DNA of 64,000 nucleotides from Shinella sp. UYSO24 (GTDB lineage: Bacteria > Pseudomonadota > Alphaproteobacteria > Rhizobiales > Rhizobiaceae), in assembly GCA_902167985.1 (NCBI GenBank), contig CABHNZ010000012.1, positions 62,001 through 126,000 of the forward strand, given 5' to 3'. Numbering within the stretch: position 1 is the stretch's first letter; the number at the start of each line of letters is the position of its first letter. The notes below the pieces were generated by a model. The model saw only the letters and a list, made by a program, of their open reading frames with translations. It searched no databases and was not told where the DNA came from. Below are positions 39,547 through 48,670 of this stretch, one piece after another. Made by a program: the position numbers and the translations under genes.

Positions 39547-39798
39547 ATGCGAGAGAATGACGATGCAGAAACGGAAGGCCGCCGGCGATCGCTGGCCGTG
39601 GAGGGGGCCCTGCTGCTTCTGATCGACGGTCTCGCAGCCCGCGGCCAGATCGCCGCCGACGAAGCCGAAGACATGCTGCGGATCCTTGCCACGAGTTCCG
39701 AACGGTCGGCCGCGCGCGCCAAGCGATCGATGAAGACGATAGACCGGCTGAAGCAATTGCGGCGCGGCGACGGAGCAAGTGCACCGGGTGTCCGGTGA
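39547..39798 (+). CDS. Hypothetical small helical protein
   Basis: The 83-residue protein is acidic at the start (MRENDDAETEG) and helical in the middle (LAVEGALLLLIDGLAARGQI, DEAEDMLRILATSSE), with a basic tail. No membrane helix or known domain is evident. An in-frame ATG at 39535 is an alternative start; GGAG lies before 39547. The coding pattern is consistent with its neighbours. Confidence 0.6.
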   Translation: MRENDDAETEGRRRSLAVEGALLLLIDGLAARGQIAADEAEDMLRILATSSERSAARAKRSMKTIDRLKQLRRGDGASAPGVR

Positions 39799-39954
39799 GC
39801 GGCACCCTCCTTTGCGACAACAACCTGACGGGCGCTTCGGCGCCCTTTTCCATGCGTGATGGATACCTTTCGCATGGCCGCATCTACTGTCGGTTTTGCC
39901 GGAACTTTTCGGCGGCGGCTCCGTTCCCTTTCCAACACGAAAGGAGAGAGTGTC

Positions 39955-40029
39955 ATGAACAGTATCGTATGGTTGGTTGGTGCAGTCGTCATCGTCATTG
40001 CCGTTCTGAACCTTGTCGGCTTTGCTTGA
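39955..40029 (+). CDS. Very small membrane peptide, 24 residues
   Basis: The frame encodes MNSIVWLVGAVVIVIAVLNL then VGFA and stops with TGA at 40027-40029. It is a single hydrophobic helix without charged residues. A strong ribosome site, AAGGAGAGAG, lies at the right distance. Similar tiny hydrophobic proteins are annotated in many rhizobia, without known function. A strong terminator follows 40 bases later, so this is probably a complete short transcript. Confidence 0.65.
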   Translation: MNSIVWLVGAVVIVIAVLNLVGFA

Positions 40030-40069
40030 GGCAGACCGCCTATAATTGAGTTTCATCTTCCCAAGACAA

Positions 40070-40105
40070 CAAAGACGCCGCGGCCCAAAGCTTGCGGCGT
40101 CTTTG
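40070..40105. terminator. Bidirectional terminator between small peptide and treY
   Basis: A perfect 12-bp stem, CAAAGACGCCGC/GCGGCGTCTTTG, has a 12-base loop. A/T-rich flanks lie on both sides, so it can end the plus-strand peptide gene and the minus-strand treZ-treY operon. Confidence 0.8.
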
Positions 40106-40145
40106 TTATTGGACGGCTGTAAGCGGAAATGGCCTGCGGGACCGG

Positions 40146-42751
40146 TTATTCGGCCCGCAGGATTGCAAAGGGATTGATGCCGAAGGCCTGGGCAACCGGG
40201 AGGCGGGTTTCCGGGTCGAGAGTTGCGCCGCTCCAGATATCCCGGTAGCGACGGCCGGCAAGAAGGGGCGGAAGCACGATATCGGTTTCGGCCCAACGGA
40301 CTTGCCTTCGTTCCAACTTGCGCTCCAGCTTTTGCTCCTGACTGATTGCCGCCGCCTCTTCCTCGGCCTGCCCTTCGTCGGTGCCCCGGCCGAAGGCGGC
40401 CAGAACGAGGCGGGGGACGATGACGACGAGCGCGTCGTCACCATCCGTGCGGGCGAAAGCGAGCAAATGGCCGGCGCGCTTTCCTTCGGCGGCAAGCGGC
40501 AGATAGTTGCCGCGGCGAAACAGGCTCGGCGCTTCCTGCCGCAGGCGCAGCAGGTCGCGACGACATGCTGTTTCAGCCGTCCGCTGCGCCAGTCCGCCTC
40601 CGTATCGGCGGAGGGTCGGCGCGTATCGGCGAGCTGCCGTTCCAGCGTTTCGAAATCCGGCTCGCGGCGGTTGTCGGGATCGACGAGGCTGAAATCGAGG
40701 CCCTCGCAGCCCTGATAGATGTCCGGTACGCCGGGCGCCGTCAGCTTGACGATCGTCTGGGCAAGGCTGTTGACGAGGCCCGCCCGCAGGAAGGGCGAAG
40801 GGTTGCCAGAAATCCGCGCGAAGGCCAGGTTTTCGGGCGCGAAAAAGGCGCGGGCATAGTCGCGGACGGCCGTCTCATAGGTCTCGTTTTCCCGCGACCA
40901 ATCGGTGCGCAGCTTTGCCTCGCGCAGCGACTTTTCGACAAAGGGAATGAAACGTTCTTTCAGCGCATCGAGGGCAGTTCTGTCATCGGCGGCAAGATCC
41001 GGCGGCCAGACGCCGGCGAGCGCCTGGTAGAGCATCCATTCGACCGCAGGTTCCGGTGCCGGGCCATCCGGCAGAAGGCGGACCTGGGCACTGTTCATAT
41101 GCCGCCAGCGGGTGACGGCTGCGGCCCAGAGTGCGGGGGCCTCGCTCATCGCGTAAAGCCGGGCGCGGGCGTCTTCACCGCGTTTGGTGTCGTGGGTCGA
41201 CGTGCCGGACAGAGCGTCCGGTGCAAGCCGCAAGCGGTCGGCCATTGCCTGATGGAAGCCGTCGATCGACGGGGGATGCTGCGGCAGCGGCTCGGCACCG
41301 ACCTCGTTCAGCGCAAGCAGGGCGTGATGGCGGAAGAACAGCGTATCCTCGACGGATTTCGCCATCAGCGGGCCGGTCAGCTGCTGGAAGCGGGTGCGGA
41401 AGGTCGAGGCCGTGGCCGCCTGATCCGGTGCGACCTCGCCGATCAGCAGGCGTTCGATGAGGCCAAGCGCTTCCGGCTGGATGGCGGAAGAGCCGGCGCG
41501 GATGGTGGCCAGCACATCATCGAGCCTCTGCCGGCTTTCAGGTGGCAGGCCCTGCCGCGTGCCATAGGTGCGATAGACGGAAAAGCCGACGAGCAGTTCG
41601 CGCAGCGCGGCCTTGACCGCGGGTTCGGAGAGAGCGCCGCCAAACTCTTCGGTCTCGTGAACCTGCATGGCAAGGCGCAGGAGAGCGGAGGCTTCGCCGG
41701 CGAAATTGCGGTCGGCCATCAGGCATTTGGCGGCGCGAAGCTCGCTTGCCATGTCGATCTCGCGGCCGGCCGCCTCCTCATAGGCTGCCCGCAGATGCGC
41801 AAGGCCCGGAGCATCGATGAAGGCGTCGCTGAGGGCCGCAATGAATTCATAGCCGGTCGTGCCGGAGACGGGCCAGTCGGGGGGCAATTGTTCGCCTTCG
41901 CCGAGGATCTTTTCGACGGTGATATAGCAATCCGGTCCTGCTTCCTGTCGCAGCCGTTGCAGATAGGCTTTCGGATCGGCAAGGCCGTCGACATGATCGA
42001 CACGCAGGCCGTCGACCATGTCGCTTTCGACCAGTTCGAGGATCAGGCGATGGGCGTCGTCGAAGACGTCCGCATCTTCGACCCTTAAGCCCGCAAGGCC
42101 GGTGATCTCGAAGAAGCGGCGATAGGAAAGCTCGTTCGGTGCGTCGCGCCAGGACATCAGCCGGTAGTTCTGCCGCTCGTGCAGGGCGGCGATCGCCTCG
42201 CGGTCGGTATGGCGCAGGATATCGGCTTCGCGGCCGAGATAGGTTTCCGGGGCGAGCGGGTAGAGCGTGTCATAATAGGCGAGAACCGGCAGGCCGGTGA
42301 CTGGCTCGCGCCTGACGGTAATCTCGCCCTTCTCCAGCACTTTTTCGAATGTGTCGCCGAGGAAGGGGAGGGTCAGCCGACGGCTCCAGTCTATGTCGAA
42401 GTGGCGGGCATAGCGGCTCTTTTCGCCATGGGTGACGACGTGCCTCCACCAGGCGTTTTCCAGCGAGGCCGCCATGTGGTTGGGCACGATATCGATGACG
42501 AGTTCGAGCCCGGCGGATTTCAGCGCTCGCACCAGCCGCTCAAAACCTTCACGACCGCCGAGCGAGGGATCGATCTCGTTGGCATCGGTCACGTCATAGC
42601 CATGGGTGGAGCCGCTCGTCGCGGTGAAGATCGGCGAGGCGTAAAGATGGCTGATGCCGAGCCGTTTCAGGTAGGGAACGAGATGCGTGGCCCGCTCGAA
42701 GGTCATGCCGTTGCGGAACTGGAGGCGGTAGGTCGCGGTCGGCACCTTCAT
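40146..42751 (-). CDS. treY: Maltooligosyl trehalose synthase TreY (frame broken once)
   Basis: TreY converts the reducing end of a maltooligosaccharide to a trehalose unit. Repaired length is 868 residues. The GH13 features are PTATYRLQFRNGMTFERA at the start, the nucleophile region GLRVDHVDGLADPKAYL, the acid/base ITVEKILGEGE and the third carboxylate in SGTSTHDTKRGEDAR. Adding one base near 40551-40553 restores the C-terminus (LLRLRQEAPSLF to FAILRAE). The start overlaps the treZ stop by ATGA, so the two are coupled. Confidence 0.93.
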
Positions 42752-44621
42752 GCGGCAGCTCCGTTCGACTGGCCGGTCAGGCTTTCGAGCGTGACCAGTA
42801 TGCGGTTGGGTTTCAGGGGGGAGCCCGCTTCCGGCGATGGGGGCCAGATCGTCTTTCCGGGCATGTCGGGAAGCGCCTGCGGTTCCTCACCCAGATTGAC
42901 GGCCATCGACAGGATGCTGCCGGGAAACGACCAGCGCAGGGCGAAAAAGCCGGGTTCGGTGGCAAGAATGGTGCCGCTGCCGGTTTTGGCGCCGGCGATC
43001 AGCGGAACGATGTGTTTTCGGCGCAGTGCGATCAGGGTTTTCGTCAGTTCCAGCCAGTTGCGGCCCTGCGGGCTTTCTCGCTTTTGCCAGTCGAGCTTTG
43101 AGGCCTCGAATGTGGATTGCGCATTGGGGTCCGGCACGCTTTCGCCGGCATGGCCTGCATGGCCTTCAAACTCCCTTGCGCGCCCCTCGCGCACGGCCCT
43201 TGCCAGATCGCCGTGGAAATCGGTGAAGAAGAGGAAAGGGTTCGTCTCGCCATATTCCTCGCCCATGAAGAGGAGCGGCATATGCGGTGACAAGAGCAGG
43301 CAGGCGAGAAGGGTTTTCGTCCTGTCTTCGCCAGCCAGAACCAGAAGCCGTTCACCCTCGGCGCGGTTGCCGGTCTGGTCGTGGTTCTGGATGAAATCGA
43401 CAAAGGCTGTCGGTGGCTGGCCGGTACTGTCGACGCCGCGCTTCTCGCCGGTCTGCGGCGAGATTTCGCCCTGATAGGCAAAGCCTTCGGCCAGAATGCG
43501 GGCGACGAGTTTTGCCGGGTGATCGGCGAAGTCGCCGTAATAGGCATGGGTCTCGTCGGTTGCCAGAACATGGGCGGCGTTATGGAAATCGTCGTTCCAT
43601 TCGGCGGTGAATAGTGGCGCCCGGCCATCCTCGTCGCGCGGGTGGAGGAAGGTGACGTTGCGGCAATCCTCGGTCGTCAGGTGGATCGGCCGGTCGGTGA
43701 TTTCGGCGCGGATGCGCTCGGCAAGTTCGACGAGGATATGTTTTTCCGAAGGGTCCTCGATCTGGTCGATCGCATCGAAGCGCAGGCCGTCAAGGCGATA
43801 TTCCTCCAGCCAGTAGAGGGCGCATTCCATGATGTAGCGGCGCACCGGATCGACATCATAGGCGATGCCGGCACCCCAGGGCGTCATGCGGTCCTTGTGG
43901 AAGAAATCGGGCGCCAGCCGCGGCAGGTAGTTTCCTTCCGGGCCGAAATGATTGAGCACCAGATCGAGAACGACGGATATGCCATGGCCATGGGCGGCAT
44001 CGATGAAGGCCTTGAAATCCTCCGTCCGGCCATAGGCTGAATGGGGGGCATAGAGAAGTACACCGTCATAGCCCCAGCCGCGATTGCCGCCGAACTGGGC
44101 GACCGGCATGACCTCGATCATGGTGATGCCGAGATCTGCCAGATCGGGCAGTTTGTCGATTGCCGCCGCGAATGTGCCTTCGGCCGTGAAGGTGCCGATA
44201 TGCAGTTCGTAGATGACGGCCTCTTCCCAGGGACGGCCTTTCCAGTCGTGCCGCCATTCGTAATCCGTCGGGTCAACGATCAGCGAGGGGCCGTTGACGT
44301 CGGATTTCTGGGCGCGGGAGGCGGGGTCGGGGACGACGAGCCCATCGGAAAGGACGAAATTATATTCGCTGTCGGGTGCGATGCCGGTCGCAAGCAGTTC
44401 GAACCATCCGCCGCCGGCCGGGCTCATCTCGGTGTCTTCTTCCGGGCCATGGGCTGCGGCCCGGTTCTCAGCCGCAGCGACACGTTGTTTTCGCCCGGAG
44501 CCCAGAGTGCGAAGCGCACTTCGCCGGCGGCCACATATTCCGCACCCCAGGTTCTGGGATAGGCGTGGACGTCTGCCGGTGGATTGCCTCTCTCGTCTGC
44601 CTGGACAAACCCTGACGCCAT
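42748..44621 (-). CDS. treZ: Maltooligosyl trehalose trehalohydrolase TreZ (frame broken once)
   Basis: TreZ releases trehalose from the TreY product. Repaired length is about 624 residues. An N-terminal CBM48-like sandwich (VRFALWAPGENNVSLRLENR) precedes the GH13 barrel: GYDGVLLYAPHSAYG, YRLDGLRFDAIDQI (nucleophile), TAEWNDDFHN (acid/base) and FIQNHDQTGNRA. The ATG at 44621 follows AGGAGG. One base is missing near 44466-44468. Without repair a 220-residue false N-terminus from another frame would be predicted. Confidence 0.93.
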
Positions 44622-44717
44622 GCGCTGCAACCTCCTGATGTGAGAAGATCGGCAAACGGGAAAATCGGCTGACGGTTCCGCTGTCCCGGTGCGGGACAGC
44701 GAAAAAAGAGCAGGAGC

Positions 44718-45477
44718 CTACATTTCGAGGAGCGCGTAGGGTTTTCCGGTCGGCTTTGGATATGCGAGGCGACGTTGTAGACCGGTGCGCCGCCCGGCGT
44801 GCGGCCCTCGTAACGGCCGCGATGGGCGTGGCCGTGGACAACGGCCTTCACCGGAAAACGGTCGATGGTTTCGGCCAGTCGGGAGGAGCCGAGGAAGGGG
44901 TAGATCTCGTGCGGCTCGCCCTCGACGGTCTCGGGGATCGGGGCGTAATGCAGGACGACCATGGCGCGCTCGGACCTCACCTGCCGGAGCGCATTTTCGA
45001 GCCGCATGGTTTCCTCGACGCTTTCGGCGACCATCGCCTTGATCGCCGGTTCGCCGAAGGAGCCGAGCATATGGCGGCCGAAGCCGCCGGCAAAGCCCTT
45101 GACGCCGGCAAAACCGATGCCGTCGATCTCGACCGCCTGACCTTCCAGAAGATGCACGCCCGCACCCTTGATGATCGCCGTCACCTCGTCCACATGGCCG
45201 CATTCGTAATCGTGGTTGCCGAGCACGCCGACGACGGGGATGGAGCAGGAGCGCAGGTCGGCCGCGAGCAGTTCCGCCTCGGCAGGTTTGCCGAGATCGG
45301 TCAGGTCGCCGGTGAGGACGAGAATGTCGGCAGCATGGGAGATCTCGGCGAAGAGATCCCGGTAGGATTGTGGGCCGTGTTCCTTGACATGCAGGTCGCC
45401 GACGGCTGCGACCGTGACCTTGCCGTTGCCGGATTTTCTGGCGGTTGCGGTCTCCGATGCGGGTTTTCCTTGGTCAT
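44718..45477 (-). CDS. Metallophosphoesterase (frame broken twice)
   Basis: Repaired length is about 253 residues. The calcineurin-like motifs are in order: VGDLHVKEHG (D-x-H), VLTGDLTDLG (GD), VLGNHDYECG (GNHD), VVLHYAPIPE and VVHGHAHRGR (GHxH). Breaks lie near 45460 and in a run of three T at 44755-44757; the second repair gives SHIQKPTGKPYALLEM. The start overlaps the nucleotidyltransferase stop by ATGA, and treZ follows by about 97 bases, so a four-gene operon is likely. Substrate unknown. Confidence 0.82.
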
Positions 45478-46418
45478 GCCGAGCCTCCTTCTGTCACACC
45501 TGCTTCTGTCAGGCCTTCGCGCAGGTCGCCTTCGCCGCCGACATCGGCAAAGCCCCATTCCTTGACGTCGATCTCGAAATCGACGCGGCTGAACATGCGG
45601 CCACGGCAGATCTTCATCTGTGGCAGGGGCAGTTCACGCTGCGCCTTCAGCCGGTCGAGCAGCTCGTCGAGGATCCAGTCGGGAACCTTGTCGCGCTCTG
45701 TCGGGTAGATCCAGCGGAAGTTGAGGAGGTGGATCAGGAGGACTTCCCAATGCACTTCCATATGGTTCAGCAATCGGCTCCAGTCGATCTCGTCATGTGC
45801 GCGCAGGATCATGTGGACGATATCGCCGCCGTCATAGCGATGGCGCAGCTGGACGAAGCATTTCGACCAGATCAGTTCCGTCGGCGCGATGATGCGGATC
45901 TTGTGGCCGTTCATCTCGATCTGCCGGGCATTTTCAAACCAGGCATCGCTGATCGGCATCGTGCCGTTGGAGGCGGCAAAGATGACGTCGATGAAGTGCC
46001 GGCCCTTCTTGATCTTGCCGAGCCAGCGGTCGTCCTCGACCTCGATTTCATAGCCCTTTTCCTTGAAATGGGCGAGGATGCGGGCATAGTCGCCGGCCTT
46101 GCAGAAGATATCGAGATCCTTGGTCGGTCGGCTGATGCCGGTATAGGCGCTCACGGCAAATGTGCCGGCGAGAAGGAAGGGGATGTGGCAATTGACCAGA
46201 TCCTCCAGCGCCTGTGAAACGAAGGCCTCCGCATCCGGATCAGCCAGTGTCGGGGCGGCCTTCACCTCCATGCCCGGCATGGTATCGACCGGGTGAAGGG
46301 GTGTTTCCCTTTCGCCGGCTCCGGCTTTGTGCGGAGCGTCCGGCGAAAGGTTGCGGGCAGCGTTTGCTTCTGCGTTCATGGCATCCTCCCATTGTTCCGT
46401 CGCCATCTTTGTGGCCAT
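45474..46418 (-). CDS. Nucleotidyltransferase-fold protein
   Basis: The 314-residue protein has the minimal nucleotidyltransferase pattern IPFLLAGTFAVSAYTGISRP followed by TKDLDIFCKAG (about residues 78-110; the two aspartates would bind metal). A long C-terminal region with HRYDGGDIVHMILRAHDEID follows. The N-terminal 55 residues are low-complexity; a later in-frame start is possible. Similar proteins are annotated as nucleotidyl transferase AbiEii-like or uncharacterised. No partner antitoxin is seen. Coupled to the phosphoesterase gene. Confidence 0.6.
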   Translation of the reverse strand: MATKMATEQWEDAMNAEANAARNLSPDAPHKAGAGERETPLHPVDTMPGMEVKAAPTLADPDAEAFVSQALEDLVNCHIPFLLAGTFAVSAYTGISRPTKDLDIFCKAGDYARILAHFKEKGYEIEVEDDRWLGKIKKGRHFIDVIFAASNGTMPISDAWFENARQIEMNGHKIRIIAPTELIWSKCFVQLRHRYDGGDIVHMILRAHDEIDWSRLLNHMEVHWEVLLIHLLNFRWIYPTERDKVPDWILDELLDRLKAQRELPLPQMKICRGRMFSRVDFEIDVKEWGFADVGGEGDLREGLTEAGVTEGGSA

Positions 46419-46472
46419 GCGTTCGGCCTTGCGGCCGAACGATCATCGGTGAGGTGGGTGCAGGCTTGTCGC

Positions 46473-46711
46473 CTATTTTTCCGGGTTGTCTGCATTCGCA
46501 AGCGGGCTTGCGCGACCGTCGGGCTGATCTTCGCCTTCGCGCTCGTCGACGTCCTCGAAATCGCTCTTGACGAAGAAGGAGTCTGTCTTGCCGAGGCGTG
46601 CCGCCTCGCGGATGGCCTCGGATTGGTCGTTTCCATCGTCTCGCTCAGCTCGTCGGTGATGACGCCTTTGTTGTCGAGGCCGGATTTCGAGCTCTGTTTA
46701 GGGGTGGCCAT
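46473..46711 (-). CDS. Small acidic hypothetical protein (frame broken once)
   Basis: The start ATG at 46709-46711 follows AAGGAGA. The first 30 codons read MATPKQSSKSGLDNKGVITD and on to METTN. Adding one base near 46618-46622 continues as EAIREAARLGKTDSFFVKSD, then FEDVDEREGEDQP, to a TAG at 46473-46475, giving about 79 residues. The repaired product is coherent and hydrophilic, suggesting a stress-related small protein. No family is recognised. Confidence 0.55.
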
Positions 46712-46885
46712 GATGCGTCTCCTTGATGTGTTTCGGTGCAGTGTCTGGATCACCTGCCTGCCGCTACAACCCGCAGGCTCGGGTGCTGGTTCCCTTCCGG
46801 CGGATAAGGCCTTCCGTCGGGGGCGGGCTGGAACCAAATGGCATGCGACGTGGTTCGGATCTTGTACGAAGCAGAGGAGGCGACG

Positions 46886-47095
46886 ATGCCTGCCAGATCG
46901 AAAGCGCAGCAGAAGGCTGCCGGCGCGGCACTTGCCGCCAAGCGCGGCGAGATGAGCAAGAGGAGCCTCAAGGGCGCTTCGAAAAGCATGGAAGCGTCGA
47001 TGAGCGAGCGGCAGCTCGATGAACTGGCCAGTACGAAACGCAAGGGCAAGCCGGAGCATGTGGCTGACAGGCGCGCTTCCGCCTCGCATCATTAG
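46886..47095 (+). CDS. DUF3008 family small basic protein
   Basis: The 69-residue product (MPARSKAQQKAAGAALAAKR, then KGASKSMEASMSERQLDELA, then TKRKGKPEHVA) matches DUF3008, a family of small lysine-rich proteins in soil bacteria with no known function. The ATG at 46886 follows GAGGAGG. It is divergent from the small acidic gene. The stop lies in a tandem duplication that continues into a longer degenerate repeat. Confidence 0.8.
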   Translation: MPARSKAQQKAAGAALAAKRGEMSKRSLKGASKSMEASMSERQLDELASTKRKGKPEHVADRRASASHH

Positions 47096-47114
47096 GCGTC
47101 GCATCACTGAGGCG
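47084..47114 (+). repeat. Tandem duplication over the DUF3008 stop codon
   Basis: TCGCATCATTAGGCG is followed directly by TCGCATCACTGAGGCG. The first unit contains the gene's TAG stop; the second, one base longer, contains a TGA at the corresponding place. Confidence 0.8.
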
Positions 47115-47256
47115 GCTTAATGTGAATGGCGGTTGCGCGGCCTGATACCTGCCGCGAATGATGGGTGCCCCGAATGACGGTTGCCACAATAGCGGTTGCC
47201 CCAATGAGGGTTGAATGGGGGATAGCGCATTCCGGTCCGAGCCCGGAACATCCCGG

Positions 47257-47289
47257 AAAGACGGGCGTCCTGACGGCGCCCGTCTTTTT
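47257..47289 (+). terminator. Terminator downstream of DUF3008 gene
   Basis: AAAGACGGGCG/CGCCCGTCTTT, an 11-bp perfect stem, is followed by T's. It lies about 160 bases after the DUF3008 stop, so it may also end an unrecognised small RNA. Confidence 0.8.
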
Positions 47290-47546
47290 GTTGCCGAGTG
47301 CCGTCAGCGATGAAGAAGGAATGTCATAAGGAAACGAGCAGGACGCGCCGCGCCGATAAGATCGCCCGCTCCAGTTTAACGGATCAAGCGAACGGTCCGC
47401 CATATGCAGCGCGGCGGCGTCTTGCTCAATGACAAACAGCGATCGGCGGTTTCAGCGCTGAAACGGTAGGGGACGTCAGCGGCCGGCGCGATCTGCAGAT
47501 TTCTGCCATAGCGCCTAATACGCACGAGGCGCCGATTGGTTCCCTG

Positions 47547-47597
47547 AAAAAGTGACGGCCCGGGATTTTTAATGGGATTTTTTCGCCGGGCCGTTTT
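47547..47597. terminator. Terminator of the hutX operon
   Basis: ACGGCCCGG (47555-47563) pairs with CCGGGCCGT (47586-47594) across a 22-base A/T-rich loop. A T run follows on the minus strand (AAAAA at 47547-47551 on plus), and TTTT follows on plus. Confidence 0.65.
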
Positions 47598-47606
47598 CCG
47601 TTGGTC

Positions 47607-48131
47607 TCAGGCGCCCTGATAGCGGGCGCGCAGAGCCTCGAATTTGGCAAGCTGTTCGCCGATCAGTTCGCGGGCCTCGTCGCGCTTGACGAAGATCTTG
47701 AACATGGCCGCACCCTTGGCGTTCATGAACCAGATGGAGCAGGAGCGGCGGCCGTGGAAGGCGCGATCGACGAAAGTGATCGAGGCGCAATTGTCCTTCT
47801 TGATATGACCGCCGATCGGGCTATCGCCATGGATGTTGAACCAACCATGGCCTTCCGAGCCGAGCGGCAGCGAACCATCGATTTCCGCCACGACATCCTC
47901 GGTATGGACGAGGAAGAGGACGACGCCCCAGGTGGCAAGCTCGTTCCAGATATCCAGGAAATGGTCCTTGCCGGCAATCACCGCGGAACCATCGGGCAGG
48001 ATCTCGAGGATTTCCGCCGGCGTGACATTGGCCTCGCCGGCAATCGCCTCGACAATGCCGTCAGGCTTGGCGGCAAGGGCTGCAACGGCGCGGGCGCGGC
48101 GATCGGCCGATGTGTCGTTCATCACGTCCAT
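47607..48131 (-). CDS. hutX: Heme utilisation cytosolic carrier HutX/ChuX family
   Basis: The protein has about 174 residues. It matches HutX: ALAAKPDGIVEAIAGEANVT, then VHTEDVVAEIDGSLPLGSEG, HGWFNIHGDSPIGGHIKKDN and CSIWFMNAKGAAMFKIFVKRD. HutX binds heme and passes it to a heme oxygenase. The ATG at 48131 is chosen; an upstream GTG and a downstream ATG at 48122 are alternatives. It follows the monooxygenase gene by 22 bases and is divergent from hmuTUV, so the cluster covers heme uptake and use. Confidence 0.88.
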   Translation of the reverse strand: MDVMNDTSADRRARAVAALAAKPDGIVEAIAGEANVTPAEILEILPDGSAVIAGKDHFLDIWNELATWGVVLFLVHTEDVVAEIDGSLPLGSEGHGWFNIHGDSPIGGHIKKDNCASITFVDRAFHGRRSCSIWFMNAKGAAMFKIFVKRDEARELIGEQLAKFEALRARYQGA

Positions 48132-48152
48132 TTTCAAATCCACCGCTTCGGA

Positions 48153-48506
48153 TCAGGCTGCCGCATCGGCGTCAGCACGGGCGCCGGTCTTGTCTTCATG
48201 AATGATGACTTCGAAGCCTTCGAAATTCGGGCCCGACAGATATTCCACCTTGCCGCGGTTCTGGCCGGCATTAGCATGGGCTGCGCGGAACTGTTCCGAC
48301 TTCGTCCAGGCCTGAAAATGGGCAAAACTTTCCCACACGGTATGCGAGGCGTAGAGCGAATGATCTTCGGCCTTCGGGCCCTTCAGCATGTGGAATTCGA
48401 TATAGCCCGGCAGTTCGGCAAGCCGGCCCTGACGGCTCTTCCACATGGCTTCGAAAGCCTCTTCATAACCCGGTACGACCCGGAAACGGTTCATCGCGAT
48501 ATACAT
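48153..48506 (-). CDS. ABM-domain heme-degrading monooxygenase (IsdG/HmuQ-like)
   Basis: The 117-residue protein has the antibiotic-biosynthesis-monooxygenase fold: YIAMNRFRVVPGYEEAFEAM (asparagine at about residue 6), LPGYIEFHMLKGP, and HTVWESFAHFQAWTKSEQF with the tryptophan/histidine region. Context with hutX and hmuTUV indicates the IsdG-type heme oxygenases found in rhizobia and Bradyrhizobium. Iron-dependent control is expected, but no canonical RirA or Irr site is visible upstream. Confidence 0.82.
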   Translation of the reverse strand: MYIAMNRFRVVPGYEEAFEAMWKSRQGRLAELPGYIEFHMLKGPKAEDHSLYASHTVWESFAHFQAWTKSEQFRAAHANAGQNRGKVEYLSGPNFEGFEVIIHEDKTGARADADAAA

Positions 48507-48670
48507 TCGAAAAGCTCCTCACTAAAGTTTCAGATTTTCATCAAGTTATCTGTCGGTCGGCATCTTGAAAAGCCGAAAAAACTTGCGTAGTCAACTCAAG
48601 TTATCGACGCCGGAGCGTGAAGGCGAAGCCCATGATGCGCGCTGCGTCCGGCGAAAAAGGGGCATGTTCC
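48507..48670. promoter_or_regulatory. Divergent promoter region of the heme locus with a direct repeat
   Basis: The decamer TCAAGTTATC occurs at 48541-48550 and again at 48596-48605, 55 bases apart. It sits between divergent hutX-side and hmuT-side starts. I find no clear TGA-N9-TCA (RirA) or ICE (Irr) box, so the repeat is a candidate operator of unknown regulator. Confidence 0.4.

Larger units (their letters stand above)
47096..47606. other. 511-base spacer with degenerate repeats, palindrome and two terminators
   Basis: No gene is seen. From about 47123 to 47220 a degenerate 15-16-base unit recurs (AATGACGGTTGCC, AATAGCGGTTGCC, AATGAGGGTTG). A terminator lies at 47257-47289, a 16-bp perfect palindrome GTTTCAGCGCTGAAAC at 47449-47464, and the hutX terminator at 47547-47597. 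Confidence 0.6.

Noticed and set aside
40565-42088. 507-codon plus-strand frame opposite treY
   Set aside because: Antisense shadow of TreY, which shows all GH13 catalytic motifs.
42748-44841. TreZ with a 220-base longer arginine-rich N-terminus starting at 44841
   Set aside because: The proper CBM48-like N-terminus is in another frame from 44621 after AGGAGG; a one-base loss near 44467 explains the false extension.
47123-47220. Possible CRISPR array
   Set aside because: Units are adjacent, 15-16 bases and degenerate, without unique spacers; no cas gene in the window.
48507-48670. RirA (TGA-N9-TCA) or Irr ICE site in the heme promoter region
   Set aside because: Every TGA in the region was followed nine bases on by something other than TCA, and no TTTAGAA-type palindrome is present.
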